DNA of 64,000 nt from Paracoccus lutimaris (lineage in GTDB: Bacteria; Pseudomonadota; Alphaproteobacteria; Rhodobacterales; Rhodobacteraceae): positions 186,001 through 250,000 of the forward strand of contig NZ_QPJL01000002.1 of the NCBI RefSeq assembly GCF_003337565.1. Reading direction: 5' to 3'. The translations under genes and the position numbers were made by a program. Below the pieces are notes generated by a model, which was given only the letters and a program-made list of their open reading frames with translations, made no database searches and was not told the origin of the DNA. Each line of letters opens with the position of its first letter. The stretch's first letter is position 1. Of the stretch, positions 1 through 8,854 are shown one piece after another.

Positions 1-45
1 CTGCGGACTTGTGAACGGGGTCGGGCTTTGGCACTGTCACCCATC

Positions 46-1122
46 ATGCAGCCGCTTTCCCGCCTTGTGCCCGTCCTTGCCGCCCTGTCGCTATGGGCGG
101 GCGGAGCATGGGCGCAGGTCACGCAATTCGCCGCGCCTGCGGGACAGGGGCGCGAGCTGTCGATCTATTCCTCGCTGGACAACGATCTGGCAGCGCCGCT
201 GATCGCGGCCTTTCAGCACCAGCGCCCCGACATCGCCATCCGCTATGAAAATCTGCTGACGACCCAGTTGCATGACCGCATCATGGCCGAGACCGATGCC
301 GGCGGGCCGACCGCCGATTTCGCCTTTTCCTCGGCCATGGATCTGCAGGTCAAGCTGGCCAATGACGGCTATGCCCAAGGCGTGGTGACGCCCGATACCG
401 CCACCTGGCCAGCCTGGGCGAACTGGCGCGACACCGCCTATGCGCTGACATTCGAGCCCGCCGTCTTTGCCTATCACAAGCCCAGCTTTGCCGGATCCGA
501 ACCGCCCGCCACCCGCGCCGACCTGATGCGCTGGATGGCCGAGAACCCTGCCCGGGCAAAGGGCCGGATCGGCACCTATGACGTCACCCGCTCGGGCGTG
601 GGCTATCTGTTTCTGGCCCGCGATCAGGAACTTTACCCCCAGATCTGGACCGTGGTCGAGGCGATGGGCCGGGCCGGGGTCCAGCAATTCCCCACCTCGG
701 GCGAGCTGCTGGAGCGGATCGCCGATGGCCGGCTGGCACTGGGATACAACCTGCTGGGGTCCTATGCGGCGGAATGGGCGCGCCAGCATCCCGATGTCGG
801 GCTGATCCTGCCGCGCGATTTCACCGTCGTCGTGTCGCGTGTGGGGGTGGTGCCCTCGGCGGCGCGGTCGCCCGATCTGGGCCGGGATTTTCTAGCCTAT
901 ATGATGTCGCCCGAGGGGCAAAGCCTGCTGTCAGAGACGCTGCGCCTGTCGGCCGTCAGCCTTGAGGTGGCGGGCCAGACCAGCCCGGCGGGCGGGATGC
1001 AGGATCTGGCCGGGCTGCGGCTGAAGCCGGTGCCGGTCAGTCCCGGTCTGCTAGCCTATCTGGATCAGGCCACCCGCGCCAAGCTGCTGGCGCGCTGGAA
1101 CCGGGCCATTTCGGGGCAATAG
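46..1122 (+). CDS. ABC-type periplasmic solute-binding protein (tct-associated)
   Basis: This is an extracellular solute-binding protein of the iron/thiamine-type ABC family, expected in the periplasm. The ATG at 46 opens a clear signal peptide (MQPLSRLVPVLAALSLWAGGAWA-Q), so it is preferred over the in-frame TTG at 28. The mature part begins with the family-typical ELSIYSSLDNDLAAPLIAAFQ segment, which is followed by the ligand-binding fold. No ABC permease or ATPase follows; instead tctCBA lies 200 bp downstream on the same strand. In many proteobacteria such lone binding proteins sit in tctDE/tctCBA loci and are thought to feed the sensor kinase, so a sensory role in tricarboxylate uptake is an inference. 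The ligand is unknown. Confidence 0.8.
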   Translation: MQPLSRLVPVLAALSLWAGGAWAQVTQFAAPAGQGRELSIYSSLDNDLAAPLIAAFQHQRPDIAIRYENLLTTQLHDRIMAETDAGGPTADFAFSSAMDLQVKLANDGYAQGVVTPDTATWPAWANWRDTAYALTFEPAVFAYHKPSFAGSEPPATRADLMRWMAENPARAKGRIGTYDVTRSGVGYLFLARDQELYPQIWTVVEAMGRAGVQQFPTSGELLERIADGRLALGYNLLGSYAAEWARQHPDVGLILPRDFTVVVSRVGVVPSAARSPDLGRDFLAYMMSPEGQSLLSETLRLSAVSLEVAGQTSPAGGMQDLAGLRLKPVPVSPGLLAYLDQATRAKLLARWNRAISGQ

Positions 1123-1161
1123 CCCCCGGCATTTCCCCGCGTTCAAGTTTTTTCGCACCCA

Positions 1162-1177
1162 TGTCAGGTCCATGACA
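1162..1177. promoter_or_regulatory. Inverted repeat upstream of tctC
   Basis: TGTCA-N6-TGACA is a perfect 5-bp inverted repeat in the 203-bp gap between the solute-binding protein gene and tctC. Its position about 150 bp before the tctC start suits an activator site, for example for a TctD-type response regulator. The regulator assignment is inference only. Confidence 0.3.
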
Positions 1178-1325
1178 GCTTTCTGTGGTGGAACTGTCCC
1201 CGGGGGCCGTCTGACGCGCACCCCGGAGGACCGTCCGCATTTTGGGAGAGATGCGGGCCACGACCATAAAAACGGACCAACCGGACGGGCGCGCGCCACG
1301 CGGCCCGCCGCTGCGGAGGAATACC

Positions 1326-2267
1326 ATGAAGCAATTCGTTCTTGCCGGCCTGTTTGCGGGGGCCGTCGCGCTGCCGGCCATGGCCGATTACACCATCATC
1401 GCCCCGGCCAATCCCGGCGGCGGCTGGGACCAGACCGCGCGCACCATGCAGACGGTGATGCAGGAAGACGGCATCAGCCCCTCGGTGCAGGTCCAGAACG
1501 TCCCCGGCGCCGGCGGCACCATCGGGCTGGCGCAATTCGCCAGCCAGAACAGCGGCAACGATCAGGCGCTGATCGTCGGCGGCTTTGTCATGGTCGGCGC
1601 CATCCTGACCAACAATTCGCCCGTCTCGCTGAAAGACGTGACCCCGATCGCGCGCCTGACCGGCGAATACGAGGCCGTCGTGGTCCCCGCCGCCTCGCCC
1701 ATTCAGGACATGAAGGGCCTGATCGAGGCGCTGAAGGTCGATCCCGGCGCAGTGAGCTGGGCCGGCGGCTCGGCAGGTGGCACCGACCATATCGCGGTCG
1801 GGCTGATCGCCAAGGCGGCGGGCGTCGACCCGACCAAGATCAACTACATCGCCTATTCCGGCGGCGGCGAGGCGCTGGCCGCCATTCTGGGCAATCAGGT
1901 GACGGCGGGCGTGTCCTCGCTGGGCGAGTTCGACGCACAGGTCAAGGCCGGCACGCTGCGCCTGCTGGCCGTTTCCGCGCCCGAGCGGATCGCGGGCGTC
2001 GAGGCCCCCACGCTGAAGGAATCGGGTCTGGACGTGGAATTGCAGAACTGGCGCATGGTTGCCGCCGCCCCCGGCCTGAATGACGAACAAAAGGCCAAGG
2101 TCGCCGCCGATATCGAAAAGATGGTGAAATCGGAAAACTGGCAAAAGCAGCTGGCCGACAAGGGCTGGTCCGACACCTATCTGGCTGGTGCCGATTTCGA
2201 GGCCCAGCTGGCCAAGGATGAGGCCGCCACCGCAACCGTCCTCAAGGATATCGGTCTGGTGAAATGA
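1326..2267 (+). CDS. tctC: Tripartite tricarboxylate transporter substrate-binding protein
   Basis: TctC is the periplasmic receptor of the tripartite tricarboxylate transporter (TTT) family and delivers citrate-like dicarboxylates or tricarboxylates to the TctA/TctB membrane complex. The protein is 313 aa. The signal peptide [20 protein letters not shown] is followed by [18 protein letters not shown], the family's ligand-loop signature, and then by [10 protein letters not shown]. The ATG at 1326 has a GGAGGA ribosome site about 6 bp upstream, so longer in-frame starts near 1242 were rejected. Its stop overlaps the tctB start by ATGA, indicating translational coupling. The exact substrate cannot be read from the sequence. 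Confidence 0.93.
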   Translation: MKQFVLAGLFAGAVALPAMADYTIIAPANPGGGWDQTARTMQTVMQEDGISPSVQVQNVPGAGGTIGLAQFASQNSGNDQALIVGGFVMVGAILTNNSPVSLKDVTPIARLTGEYEAVVVPAASPIQDMKGLIEALKVDPGAVSWAGGSAGGTDHIAVGLIAKAAGVDPTKINYIAYSGGGEALAAILGNQVTAGVSSLGEFDAQVKAGTLRLLAVSAPERIAGVEAPTLKESGLDVELQNWRMVAAAPGLNDEQKAKVAADIEKMVKSENWQKQLADKGWSDTYLAGADFEAQLAKDEAATATVLKDIGLVK

Positions 2268-2758
2268 GCGTTACCCGCTTCGATCCGCCGCGCCGCCGTG
2301 ATCCGGCGGCGCTGATCATCGCCGCCGGGCTGGCTGTGGTCGCGGGCGTGATGCTGTGGGACAGCGCACGCCTTGCCGATCTGGGCGGCTATTCGGGCGT
2401 CGGCCCGGCCAGCGTGCCCCGCGTCGTGGCCTTCGGCCTGCTGGGCCTGTCGGTCTGGACCGCCATCGAGGCCCTGCGCGGCGATTTCCCGCAGCGTCCG
2501 CGTCAAGCCCCGGCCCCGGTGCTGTGGATCGTGGCGGGTCTTTCCGCCCAGATGATGCTTCTGCACGTCGCGGGGTTCTCCATCGCGACGGGCATCCTGT
2601 TCGCCTTTACCGCGCGGGCCTTTGGCAAGACCAATCTGGCCATGACCATCCCCCTTGGGATCGGTTTCGCCTTTGTGGTCTGGACGATCTTCTCGCAACT
2701 GCTGATGCTGAACCTGCCCGCCGGGCCGCTTGAGCATCTGATCTTTCCGGGGGCCTGA
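2264..2758 (+). CDS. tctB: Tripartite tricarboxylate transporter small membrane subunit
   Basis: TctB is the small, poorly conserved inner-membrane subunit of the TTT transporter. The 164-aa product has four hydrophobic segments (about residues 15-35, 47-65, 81-100 and 125-155 including the last helix pair), the usual TctB topology. It overlaps tctC by 4 bp and ends 3 bp before tctA, so the three genes are clearly one operon. A basic N-terminus (DPPRRRDP) fits a cytoplasmic start. Assignment rests on size, hydrophobic pattern and position between tctC and tctA. Confidence 0.88.
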   Translation: MSVTRFDPPRRRDPAALIIAAGLAVVAGVMLWDSARLADLGGYSGVGPASVPRVVAFGLLGLSVWTAIEALRGDFPQRPRQAPAPVLWIVAGLSAQMMLLHVAGFSIATGILFAFTARAFGKTNLAMTIPLGIGFAFVVWTIFSQLLMLNLPAGPLEHLIFPGA

Positions 2759-2761
2759 GCC

Positions 2762-4279
2762 ATGGGCGCGTTTGACTTCCTGCTGCAGGGTCTGGCCACC
2801 GCGGCCGAGCCGATGATGCTGCTTTACGCGCTGATCGGCGTGACGCTGGGCACCGCCGTGGGCGTGTTGCCCGGCATCGGCCCGGCGCTGACCGTAGCGC
2901 TCTTGCTGCCCGTCACCTACCGTCTGGACGCGGCCGGCTCGCTGATCATGTTCGCCGGCATCTATTACGGCGGCATGTATGGCGGCTCGACCACCTCGAT
3001 CCTGCTCAATACTCCGGGCGAAAGCGCCTCGATCATCACCGCGCTGGAAGGCAACAAGATGGCCCGCAAGGGCCGCGGCGGCCCGGCTTTGGCCACCGCC
3101 GCCATCGGCTCGTTCATCGCCGGGCTGATCGCGACGCTGCTGCTGGCGTTTCTGGCGCCATGGATCGTCAAGGTGGCGCTGGTCTTTGGCCCGCGCGAAT
3201 ATTTCGCGCTGATGGTGCTGGCCTTCGTCACCGTCTCGGCCGCGTTCGGCGATTCGGCGTTGCGCGGGCTGACCTCGCTGTTTCTGGGGCTGGCGCTGGC
3301 CTGCGTCGGCATCGACCAGTTGACCGGACAGGCGCGGCTGGAATTCGGCGTGCCGGTACTTCTGGACGGGATCGAGGTCACGACCATGGCCGTCGCCATG
3401 TTTGCGGTGGGCGAGGCGCTGTTCATCGCCGGCCAGCGCATCCATATCGATGACGAGTTGACCGCCGTCAAAGGCTCGATCTGGATGAGCGCCAGCGACT
3501 GGGCGCGGTCCTGGAAGCCGTGGCTGCGCGGCACCTTCATCGGCTTTCCCATCGGCGCCATGCCGGCGGGCGGGGCCGAGATCGGCACCTTTCTCAGCTA
3601 TGCGACCGAGAAGAAACTGTCGAAACACCCCGAAGAGTTTGGCCATGGCGCCATCGAGGGCGTCGCCGGCCCCGAGGCCGCCAACAACGCCTCCGCCGCC
3701 GGGACGCTGGTGCCCCTGCTGACGCTGGGCCTGCCCACCTCGGCCACGGCGGCGATCATGCTGGCGGGTTTCCAGCAATTCGGGCTGCAGCCGGGACCGT
3801 TGCTTTTTGCCACCAACCCGACGCTGGTCTGGGGGCTGATCGCCAGCCTGCTGATCGCGAACTTCATGCTGCTGGTCCTGAACCTGCCGCTGATCGGGCT
3901 ATGGGTCAAACTGCTGACCGTGCCCAAGCCGTGGCTTTACGCAGGCATCCTGCTGTTCGCGACGCTGGGCACCATCGGCGCCAACCCCTCGACCTTCGAG
4001 CTGGGGATGCTTCTGGGCTTTGGCGTCCTTGGCTATGGCATGCGGCTTTTCGGCTACCCGATCGCGCCCATCGTGGTCGGCCTGATCCTTGGCCCGATGG
4101 CCGAACAACATCTGCGCCGGGCGCTGTCGATCAGTCAGGGCGACTGGGGCTATCTGGTGCAGTCGCCCATCGCCGCCGTGCTGCTGGGCATCGCCGCGCT
4201 GGCGCTGATCGTGCCGCTGATCCTGCGCGCCCGTGGCAAGGGCGAGATGCTGAGCCAACTTGCCGGCGACGAGGACTGA
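2762..4279 (+). CDS. tctA: Tripartite tricarboxylate transporter large permease
   Basis: TctA is the large integral membrane subunit that moves the substrate, driven by an ion gradient. The 505-aa length is normal for the family. The family signature [23 protein letters not shown] lies near residues 30-52, and the duplicated counterpart [27 protein letters not shown] near residues 255-285 matches the second conserved repeat. About 10-12 hydrophobic helices are visible. It is the last gene of the tct operon and is followed by a strong hairpin terminator. Confidence 0.95.
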   Translation: MGAFDFLLQGLATAAEPMMLLYALIGVTLGTAVGVLPGIGPALTVALLLPVTYRLDAAGSLIMFAGIYYGGMYGGSTTSILLNTPGESASIITALEGNKMARKGRGGPALATAAIGSFIAGLIATLLLAFLAPWIVKVALVFGPREYFALMVLAFVTVSAAFGDSALRGLTSLFLGLALACVGIDQLTGQARLEFGVPVLLDGIEVTTMAVAMFAVGEALFIAGQRIHIDDELTAVKGSIWMSASDWARSWKPWLRGTFIGFPIGAMPAGGAEIGTFLSYATEKKLSKHPEEFGHGAIEGVAGPEAANNASAAGTLVPLLTLGLPTSATAAIMLAGFQQFGLQPGPLLFATNPTLVWGLIASLLIANFMLLVLNLPLIGLWVKLLTVPKPWLYAGILLFATLGTIGANPSTFELGMLLGFGVLGYGMRLFGYPIAPIVVGLILGPMAEQHLRRALSISQGDWGYLVQSPIAAVLLGIAALALIVPLILRARGKGEMLSQLAGDED

Positions 4280-4310
4280 CCCCGCCGCCACCCCGCTGTC
4301 TCCCAGGCGG

Positions 4311-4345
4311 AAACCCCGGTCCAAGCCTCTTGGGCCGGGGTTTTC
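4311..4345 (+). terminator. Rho-independent terminator after tctA
   Basis: A 15-bp stem (AAACCCCGGTCCAAG pairing with CTTGGGCCGGGGTTT, one G-U pair) with a 3-nt loop is followed by TTTTCTT. It lies 31 bp after the tctA stop and closes the tct operon. Confidence 0.85.
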
Positions 4346-4478
4346 TTATGTCTGGGCATATTTGGCGGCATGCGCTGGCCGCATGGCCGCAATGTTGAAT
4401 GCCGCATTGCAGAATAAGACATATCGCCCCATTTAAGCGCCGAACACGTAACTGACCACGTAAACAGGCACTGAAGAA

Positions 4479-4634
4479 ATGACTATCATCCGCTATATCC
4501 GTTCGGCCCTGCGCATGTTTGGCGCTGCTGTCTCGGTGGTCTCGGACCTCAGGGTGAACCACCTGCCCTCCGAGCGCGAACTGAACCGTCTGGGCATCAA
4601 GAAAGCCGATTTTCAGGCGATCCACCTGAACTGA
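4479..4634 (+). CDS. Small DUF1127-like protein (51 aa)
   Basis: The reading frame encodes 51 residues starting MTIIRYIRSALRM and ending in a conserved-looking segment HLPSERELNRLGIKKADFQAI. The ELNRLGIKKADFQ pattern resembles the C-terminal part of DUF1127 proteins (typically ELxxLxDxxLxDIGLxRxDI), which in alphaproteobacteria are short arginine-rich RNA-related or stress-related proteins. The start is preceded by a weak GAAGAA ribosome site and an AT-richer leader. Its stop is 6 bp from the convergent EamA gene. Family assignment is tentative because of the short length. Confidence 0.55.
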   Translation: MTIIRYIRSALRMFGAAVSVVSDLRVNHLPSERELNRLGIKKADFQAIHLN

Positions 4635-4640
4635 GCCGGC

Positions 4641-5537
4641 TCAGGCGGGCACGGCCCTGCCCGTCCTCGGCCGTGAGAACATCACCAGATTTCCCAGCAG
4701 GGCAAGGCCAAGCCCCAATCCTGCCTGCCAATGCCAGACATAGCCCTCATAGGCTGTCGAAAGCGCCAATGCGACGATGGGAAACAGCACCGTCGCATAT
4801 GCCGCCCGGGCCGAGCCGATCCGCGCGACCAGCATCAGATAGGTCGTGAAGCCGATCACCGAGCCGACCACCGCCAGATACAGCATCGCCCCCAGATAGC
4901 GCCCGTCGGGCGGCGCCACCATCGTCGTGCCGGTCACGGCGATCAGGCCGATCAGAACAGCGGCCCCGCAAGCCATGCCCCAACCATTGGCCTGCAAGGG
5001 CGAAATGCCGGCAGCGCTGTTGCGGCGCGACACCATGTTGCCCAGTGAAAACAGCATCGTCCCCAGACAGGCCAGCGCAATGCCGCGAATCGTGCCGCCG
5101 TCAAGGGTGCCGCCCGCGGCGGCCTGTTCAGGCGCCAGCAGCAGGGCCAGCCCGCTGACACCCAGCAGGCTGGCCAGCACGGCGCGGGCAGCGATCCGTT
5201 CGCCAAAGAAGATGCGGGCATTGACGGCGTTGAACAGCGTCGCCAGCGAAAAGATCACCGAAATCAGCCCCGAGGGCAGATAGGCCGCCGCCGCGTAAAA
5301 GCAGATGAAGTTCATGCTGAACAGGCATAGCGCCTGCGCCACGATCCAGGGCCAGTCCCTCCCGGCGGGAACCCGCAGCCGCCCGGCCAGCGCCAGCCCT
5401 GCCAGCAGCACCAGCGCCGCCACCGCAAAGCGGTAAAAGACCGAGACCAGCACCGGCACGGGTCCGACCTGCAGGGCAATGGCGATCCAGGTGGTGCCCC
5501 AGATCAGGACGGTGGCGGCAAAAAGCAGGGCGTTCAT
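4641..5537 (-). CDS. EamA/DMT-family transporter
   Basis: This 298-aa inner-membrane protein has ten predicted helices arranged as two EamA repeats, the normal drug/metabolite transporter layout. The first repeat carries LIWGTTWIAIALQVGPVPVLVSVFYRFAVAALVLL, which is the classical EamA opening motif. Members export amino acids, nucleobases or metabolites, and the substrate is not visible here. It diverges from an AraC-type regulator gene across a gap of about 110 bp, so local control by that regulator is likely. Confidence 0.9.
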   Translation of the reverse strand: MNALLFAATVLIWGTTWIAIALQVGPVPVLVSVFYRFAVAALVLLAGLALAGRLRVPAGRDWPWIVAQALCLFSMNFICFYAAAAYLPSGLISVIFSLATLFNAVNARIFFGERIAARAVLASLLGVSGLALLLAPEQAAAGGTLDGGTIRGIALACLGTMLFSLGNMVSRRNSAAGISPLQANGWGMACGAAVLIGLIAVTGTTMVAPPDGRYLGAMLYLAVVGSVIGFTTYLMLVARIGSARAAYATVLFPIVALALSTAYEGYVWHWQAGLGLGLALLGNLVMFSRPRTGRAVPA

Positions 5538-5649
5538 GCAGGTGACTCCTTGATCCCCGCCGCCATAGCATCACGGCGCTGCGGTGCCTTGCACGATCTT
5601 GCGGCAAAGCACGGCAACGCCCCTTTTCCCGCGCCGCCGCGCGGCTAGG

Positions 5650-6597
5650 ATGGCCCCGTCAACCCATCCGGTGCCCCCGATGCCACGCCCGCCTTTGCAA
5701 CCCGTCTCGGCCTATCTTGCCGCCGCGCCCCATGCCCGCATGCTGGGCCGGCTTGACCTGGGCTTTGGGCGTGCCGCCACGATCTGGCGCAACCGGGATG
5801 CGCATATCCGCTACGAGGCGCCGCTGGGGCATGTCCTCAGCTTCTACCTGCGGGGCGGCGGCGGTACGCGCCGGGTCGATCCCGGCGTGGGCCGCCAGCC
5901 CGTTCGCGGTTGGCAGGGCGCGTTCTGTCTGATGCCGCAGGGGCAAAGCTCGGAATGGGAAATCACCGAAAGTTTTGATTTCATCCACCTTTACCTGCCA
6001 GATGACGAGCTGCGCCGCAGCTTTGCCGAAACCTTTGACCGCGATGCAAGGCAGTTGCAGCTCGCCGACCTGCCCTATGCCGCGACCCCGCCGGCGCTGA
6101 CTGCCCCTTTCCTCGCGCTGGCGCAGGCGATCCGCGATGGCGTTGGCCTGCTGGGCGAGACGGCGATGCTTGACCTGACGGCCGCCCTCCTTGGCCCCGG
6201 CCCATGGCGCCTGCCCGAGGGGCGCGGGGTCACGGGCGGCCTTGCGCCGCACAAGCTGCGCCTGATCGCCGACTATGCCGAGGCGCATCTGGATGGCCAG
6301 ATCCGCCTGCGCGATCTGGCGGAACTGGCGGATCTCAGCGAATTTCACCTGCAGCGCAGCTTTCGCGCCAGTTGCGGCGTGTCGCCACATCGCTTTGTGC
6401 TGCATCGCCGCATCACCCGCGCAAGGGCGCTGATCGCGGCGGGCATGCCGCTGGCGCAGGTCGCCGCCGCTTGCGGCTTTGACAGCCAAAGCCACCTGAC
6501 GCGCGGTTTTCGCGCCGCGACCGGCACGACGCCCGGCCAGTATCGCATTCGGCATCGCGCGGCACTTGCCCCCCTTTCACCTGTCCCCCGTTCATGA
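5650..6597 (+). CDS. AraC-family transcriptional regulator
   Basis: The C-terminal third (from about HKLRLIADYAEAHLDGQIRLRDLAELADLSEFHLQRSFRASCGVSPHRFVLHRRI) is a complete AraC-type double helix-turn-helix with the second motif AAACGFDSQSHLTRGFRAATGTTPGQYR. The N-terminal half is a cupin-like sensor domain with an LPQGQSSEWEI segment. The start at 5650 has an AGGA just upstream; 5680 is an alternative start and 5584 seems too far upstream. Divergence from the EamA gene suggests it controls that exporter. The gene overlaps the acyltransferase start by ATGA, so it may also be co-transcribed with the lipid genes. Confidence 0.9.
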   Translation: MAPSTHPVPPMPRPPLQPVSAYLAAAPHARMLGRLDLGFGRAATIWRNRDAHIRYEAPLGHVLSFYLRGGGGTRRVDPGVGRQPVRGWQGAFCLMPQGQSSEWEITESFDFIHLYLPDDELRRSFAETFDRDARQLQLADLPYAATPPALTAPFLALAQAIRDGVGLLGETAMLDLTAALLGPGPWRLPEGRGVTGGLAPHKLRLIADYAEAHLDGQIRLRDLAELADLSEFHLQRSFRASCGVSPHRFVLHRRITRARALIAAGMPLAQVAAACGFDSQSHLTRGFRAATGTTPGQYRIRHRAALAPLSPVPRS

Positions 6598-7268
6598 CAG
6601 TCTGCGGGCACGTGAAATACAAAGTGACTTGTGAAATGACGGCCACGATCCCGGTCCGCATGGCGCGCAGCGCCCTTGTCGGCACCGCCCGCGCCCTGCT
6701 TAGCCTGCGCGCCATCGACCTGCCGCCGCCAGGGGCACATCCGCGCATCTATGTCGCCAACCATGTCAGCCATGCCGATTTCGTGGCCCTGTGGTCGGTG
6801 CTGCCCAAACCCCAGCGCCTGCGCACCCGCCCGGTGGCCGGTGCCGATTACTGGCAGGCCTCCAACCTGAAACGCTGGATCGCCGATCAGGTCTTTCGCG
6901 CCGTGCTGATCGACCGCGATCCCGCGAAACGCCAGACCGACCCGGTCGAGACCGTCGCCAATGTCCTGCGCGCCGGCGAGGACGTGATCTTTTTCCCCGA
7001 GGGCACGCGCAACCTGACCGACGCGCCCCTGCTGCCGCTGAAATCGGGCATCTTTCATCTGGCCCATGCCGCGCCCATGGCCGAGATCGTCCCGGCATGG
7101 ATCCTGAACCTTGACCGCATCCTGCCCAAGGGCAGCATCCTGCCGGTGCCGCTGAACTGCGCCGTCCGCTTTGGCGCCCCGCTTCGCCCGGACAAGGATG
7201 AAAGTCGCGATGCCTTCCTGATCCGGCTGGCCGAGGCCATGCTGGCGCTTTCCGACCGAAGGATCTGA
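6594..7268 (+). CDS. 1-acyl-sn-glycerol-3-phosphate acyltransferase-like protein
   Basis: This is a PlsC-type acyltransferase that transfers an acyl group to a glycerol-phosphate-like acceptor at the inner membrane. The catalytic HX4D motif is seen as NHVSHADF, and the acyl-acceptor motif as FFPEGTRNLTD. The protein is 224 aa, similar to other short PlsC-family members. A start at 6636 (MTATIPVRM) is also possible. It is the first gene of a three-gene phospholipid cluster with a CdsA-like and a CDP-alcohol transferase-like gene (spacings 3 bp and a 4-bp overlap), so a side or alternative phospholipid route is likely. Confidence 0.85.
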   Translation: MTVCGHVKYKVTCEMTATIPVRMARSALVGTARALLSLRAIDLPPPGAHPRIYVANHVSHADFVALWSVLPKPQRLRTRPVAGADYWQASNLKRWIADQVFRAVLIDRDPAKRQTDPVETVANVLRAGEDVIFFPEGTRNLTDAPLLPLKSGIFHLAHAAPMAEIVPAWILNLDRILPKGSILPVPLNCAVRFGAPLRPDKDESRDAFLIRLAEAMLALSDRRI

Positions 7269-7271
7269 GCG

Positions 7272-8210
7272 ATGTCGCGGTTTTATTCCCCTTCGGCCTT
7301 CGTCTTTTACGGGCTGTTCGCATTCCTGATCGTCGCCACGCTGATCGCGCGGACGCTGATCCGCCGGGGCAAGGTCGGGGGCGACACCGCCCGCAACCTG
7401 ATGGACCGGATCTGGGCATGGTGGGTGATGATCGGCGTGCTGGCGCTGATCTTTACCCTTGGCGCCACGGCGATCACGGTGTTTTTCGCGCTGTGTTCGG
7501 TGGCCGCGCTGCGCGAGTTTGCCACCATCACCCATACCCGGCGTGCCGACCATGACGCGCTGGCCGTCGCCTTTTATGTCGTGCTGCCGCTGCAATATCT
7601 GCTGGTCTGGCTGCATGTGCCGATCTTTGCCACGCTGTTGATCCCGGTCTATTGCTTCCTGCTTTTGCCGGTCGTCACCGTCTTCAAGGGCGAGGTCAAA
7701 GACTTTCTGACCCGGGTGTCGGAAACCCAATGGGGGCTGATGGTCTGCGTCTATTGCGTCTCGCATATCCCGGCGATCCTGCAACTGGACATTCCCGGCT
7801 ATCGCTACAGCGCCTTTACGCTGGTCGCCTGGCTGATTCTGGTCGTGCAGGCCTCGGACGTGTTGCAATATGTCTGGGGCAAAAGCCTTGGCCGGCATCT
7901 GCTGGCGCCGCGCGTCTCGCCCTCGAAAACCGTCGAGGGGCTTCTGGGCGGCATGCTCAGCGCCAGCCTGCTGGGCATGGCGCTGGCGGGGATCACGCCG
8001 TTTGCATGGTGGCAGGCGGGGCTGGTGGCGCTGGTCGTGACCACATTCGGATTCCTGGGCGGGCTGATCATGTCCGCCATCAAGCGCGACCGCGGCGTCA
8101 AGGACTGGGGCACGCTGGTGCAGGGCCATGGCGGCATTCTGGACCGGCTGGACAGCCTTGTGTTCTCCGCCCCGGTCTTCCTGCATATTCTGGCATGGGG
8201 ATGGTTATGA
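7272..8210 (+). CDS. Phosphatidate cytidylyltransferase (CdsA-like)
   Basis: CdsA-type enzymes make CDP-diacylglycerol from phosphatidate and CTP in the inner membrane. The 312-aa protein has about eight hydrophobic segments. The C-terminal family signature is visible as MSAIKRDRGVKDWGTLVQGHGGILDRLDSLVFSAP, including the conserved S-x2-K-R and K-D and the D-x2-D. It lies between the acyltransferase and the CDP-alcohol transferase, so the order follows the pathway PA, CDP-DAG, phospholipid. It is probably not the housekeeping copy, because that usually lies with uppS and dxr. Confidence 0.88.
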   Translation: MSRFYSPSAFVFYGLFAFLIVATLIARTLIRRGKVGGDTARNLMDRIWAWWVMIGVLALIFTLGATAITVFFALCSVAALREFATITHTRRADHDALAVAFYVVLPLQYLLVWLHVPIFATLLIPVYCFLLLPVVTVFKGEVKDFLTRVSETQWGLMVCVYCVSHIPAILQLDIPGYRYSAFTLVAWLILVVQASDVLQYVWGKSLGRHLLAPRVSPSKTVEGLLGGMLSASLLGMALAGITPFAWWQAGLVALVVTTFGFLGGLIMSAIKRDRGVKDWGTLVQGHGGILDRLDSLVFSAPVFLHILAWGWL

Positions 8211-8854
8211 CCGAGGATTTCAGCCGCCGGCCCATCGCCAGCCGCAACACCAGATGGGCCGCCCATGTGACCCGCCGGCTGGTCGCGGCGCGCGTCTCGC
8301 CCAACCATATCTCGATGGGATCGGTGGTGGCCGCGCTGGGGGCCTGCGGGGCATTCGCGCTTTCGGGCTGTGTCGGGCCGGTCTGGACCGGGCTTTTGCT
8401 GATCGCGGGCGCGGGGCTGACGCAGTTGCGGCTGCTTTGCAACCTTTTCGACGGGCTGGTCGCGGTCGAGGGCGGCATGGGTTCCCCCGACGGCGCATTC
8501 TGGAACGAGGTGCCCGACCGGCTGTCGGACCTGCTGATCCTTGCCGGCTTCGGCATGGCGGCGGGGTCGCTGTCCATGGGCCTGCTGGCCGGGGCGCTGG
8601 CGATCTTTACCGCATACTTGCGCGAATTCGGCCGCGCGGCGGGGCTGGGCTCGGATTTTTCCGGCCCCGGCGCGAAATCGCATCGCATGGCGGTGGTCAC
8701 CGCCGGCGCGCTGGCGCAGGTGCTGGCGCTGATCCTTGGGCTGGGCTGGCCGGTCGTCCTCTGGGCCTTGTGGCTGGTCACGCTGCTGACCGGGATCACC
8801 GTCATCCGCCGCAGCCAGCGCATCCTGCGCGGGCTTGGGGCGGGCCAGCCCTAG
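8207..8854 (+). CDS. CDP-alcohol phosphatidyltransferase-family protein with variant motif
   Basis: The 215-aa membrane protein starts at 8207, overlapping the CdsA-like gene by ATGA. It has the CDP-alcohol phosphatidyltransferase fold signature in altered form: DGLVAV-EGGMGSPD-GAFWNEVPD. The canonical pattern is DGxxAR(x8)Gx3Dx3D. Here the arginine is valine and the third aspartate is asparagine. Such DGxVAVEGG variants are, to my knowledge, a recurring subfamily found next to CdsA-like and acyltransferase genes, so the change may alter substrate or metal use rather than kill activity. The product lipid is unknown. Confidence 0.8.
   Translation: MTEDFSRRPIASRNTRWAAHVTRRLVAARVSPNHISMGSVVAALGACGAFALSGCVGPVWTGLLLIAGAGLTQLRLLCNLFDGLVAVEGGMGSPDGAFWNEVPDRLSDLLILAGFGMAAGSLSMGLLAGALAIFTAYLREFGRAAGLGSDFSGPGAKSHRMAVVTAGALAQVLALILGLGWPVVLWALWLVTLLTGITVIRRSQRILRGLGAGQP

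Noticed and set aside
2177-3778. A 533-codon minus-strand frame across tctB/tctA
   Set aside because: It is antisense to well-supported tctB and tctA and has a composition typical of GC-rich shadow frames.
4631-4644. CTGAGCCGGCTCAG palindrome between the DUF1127-like and EamA genes as a terminator
   Set aside because: It has no loop or T-tract and overlaps the stop of the small gene, so it is more likely a chance palindrome.
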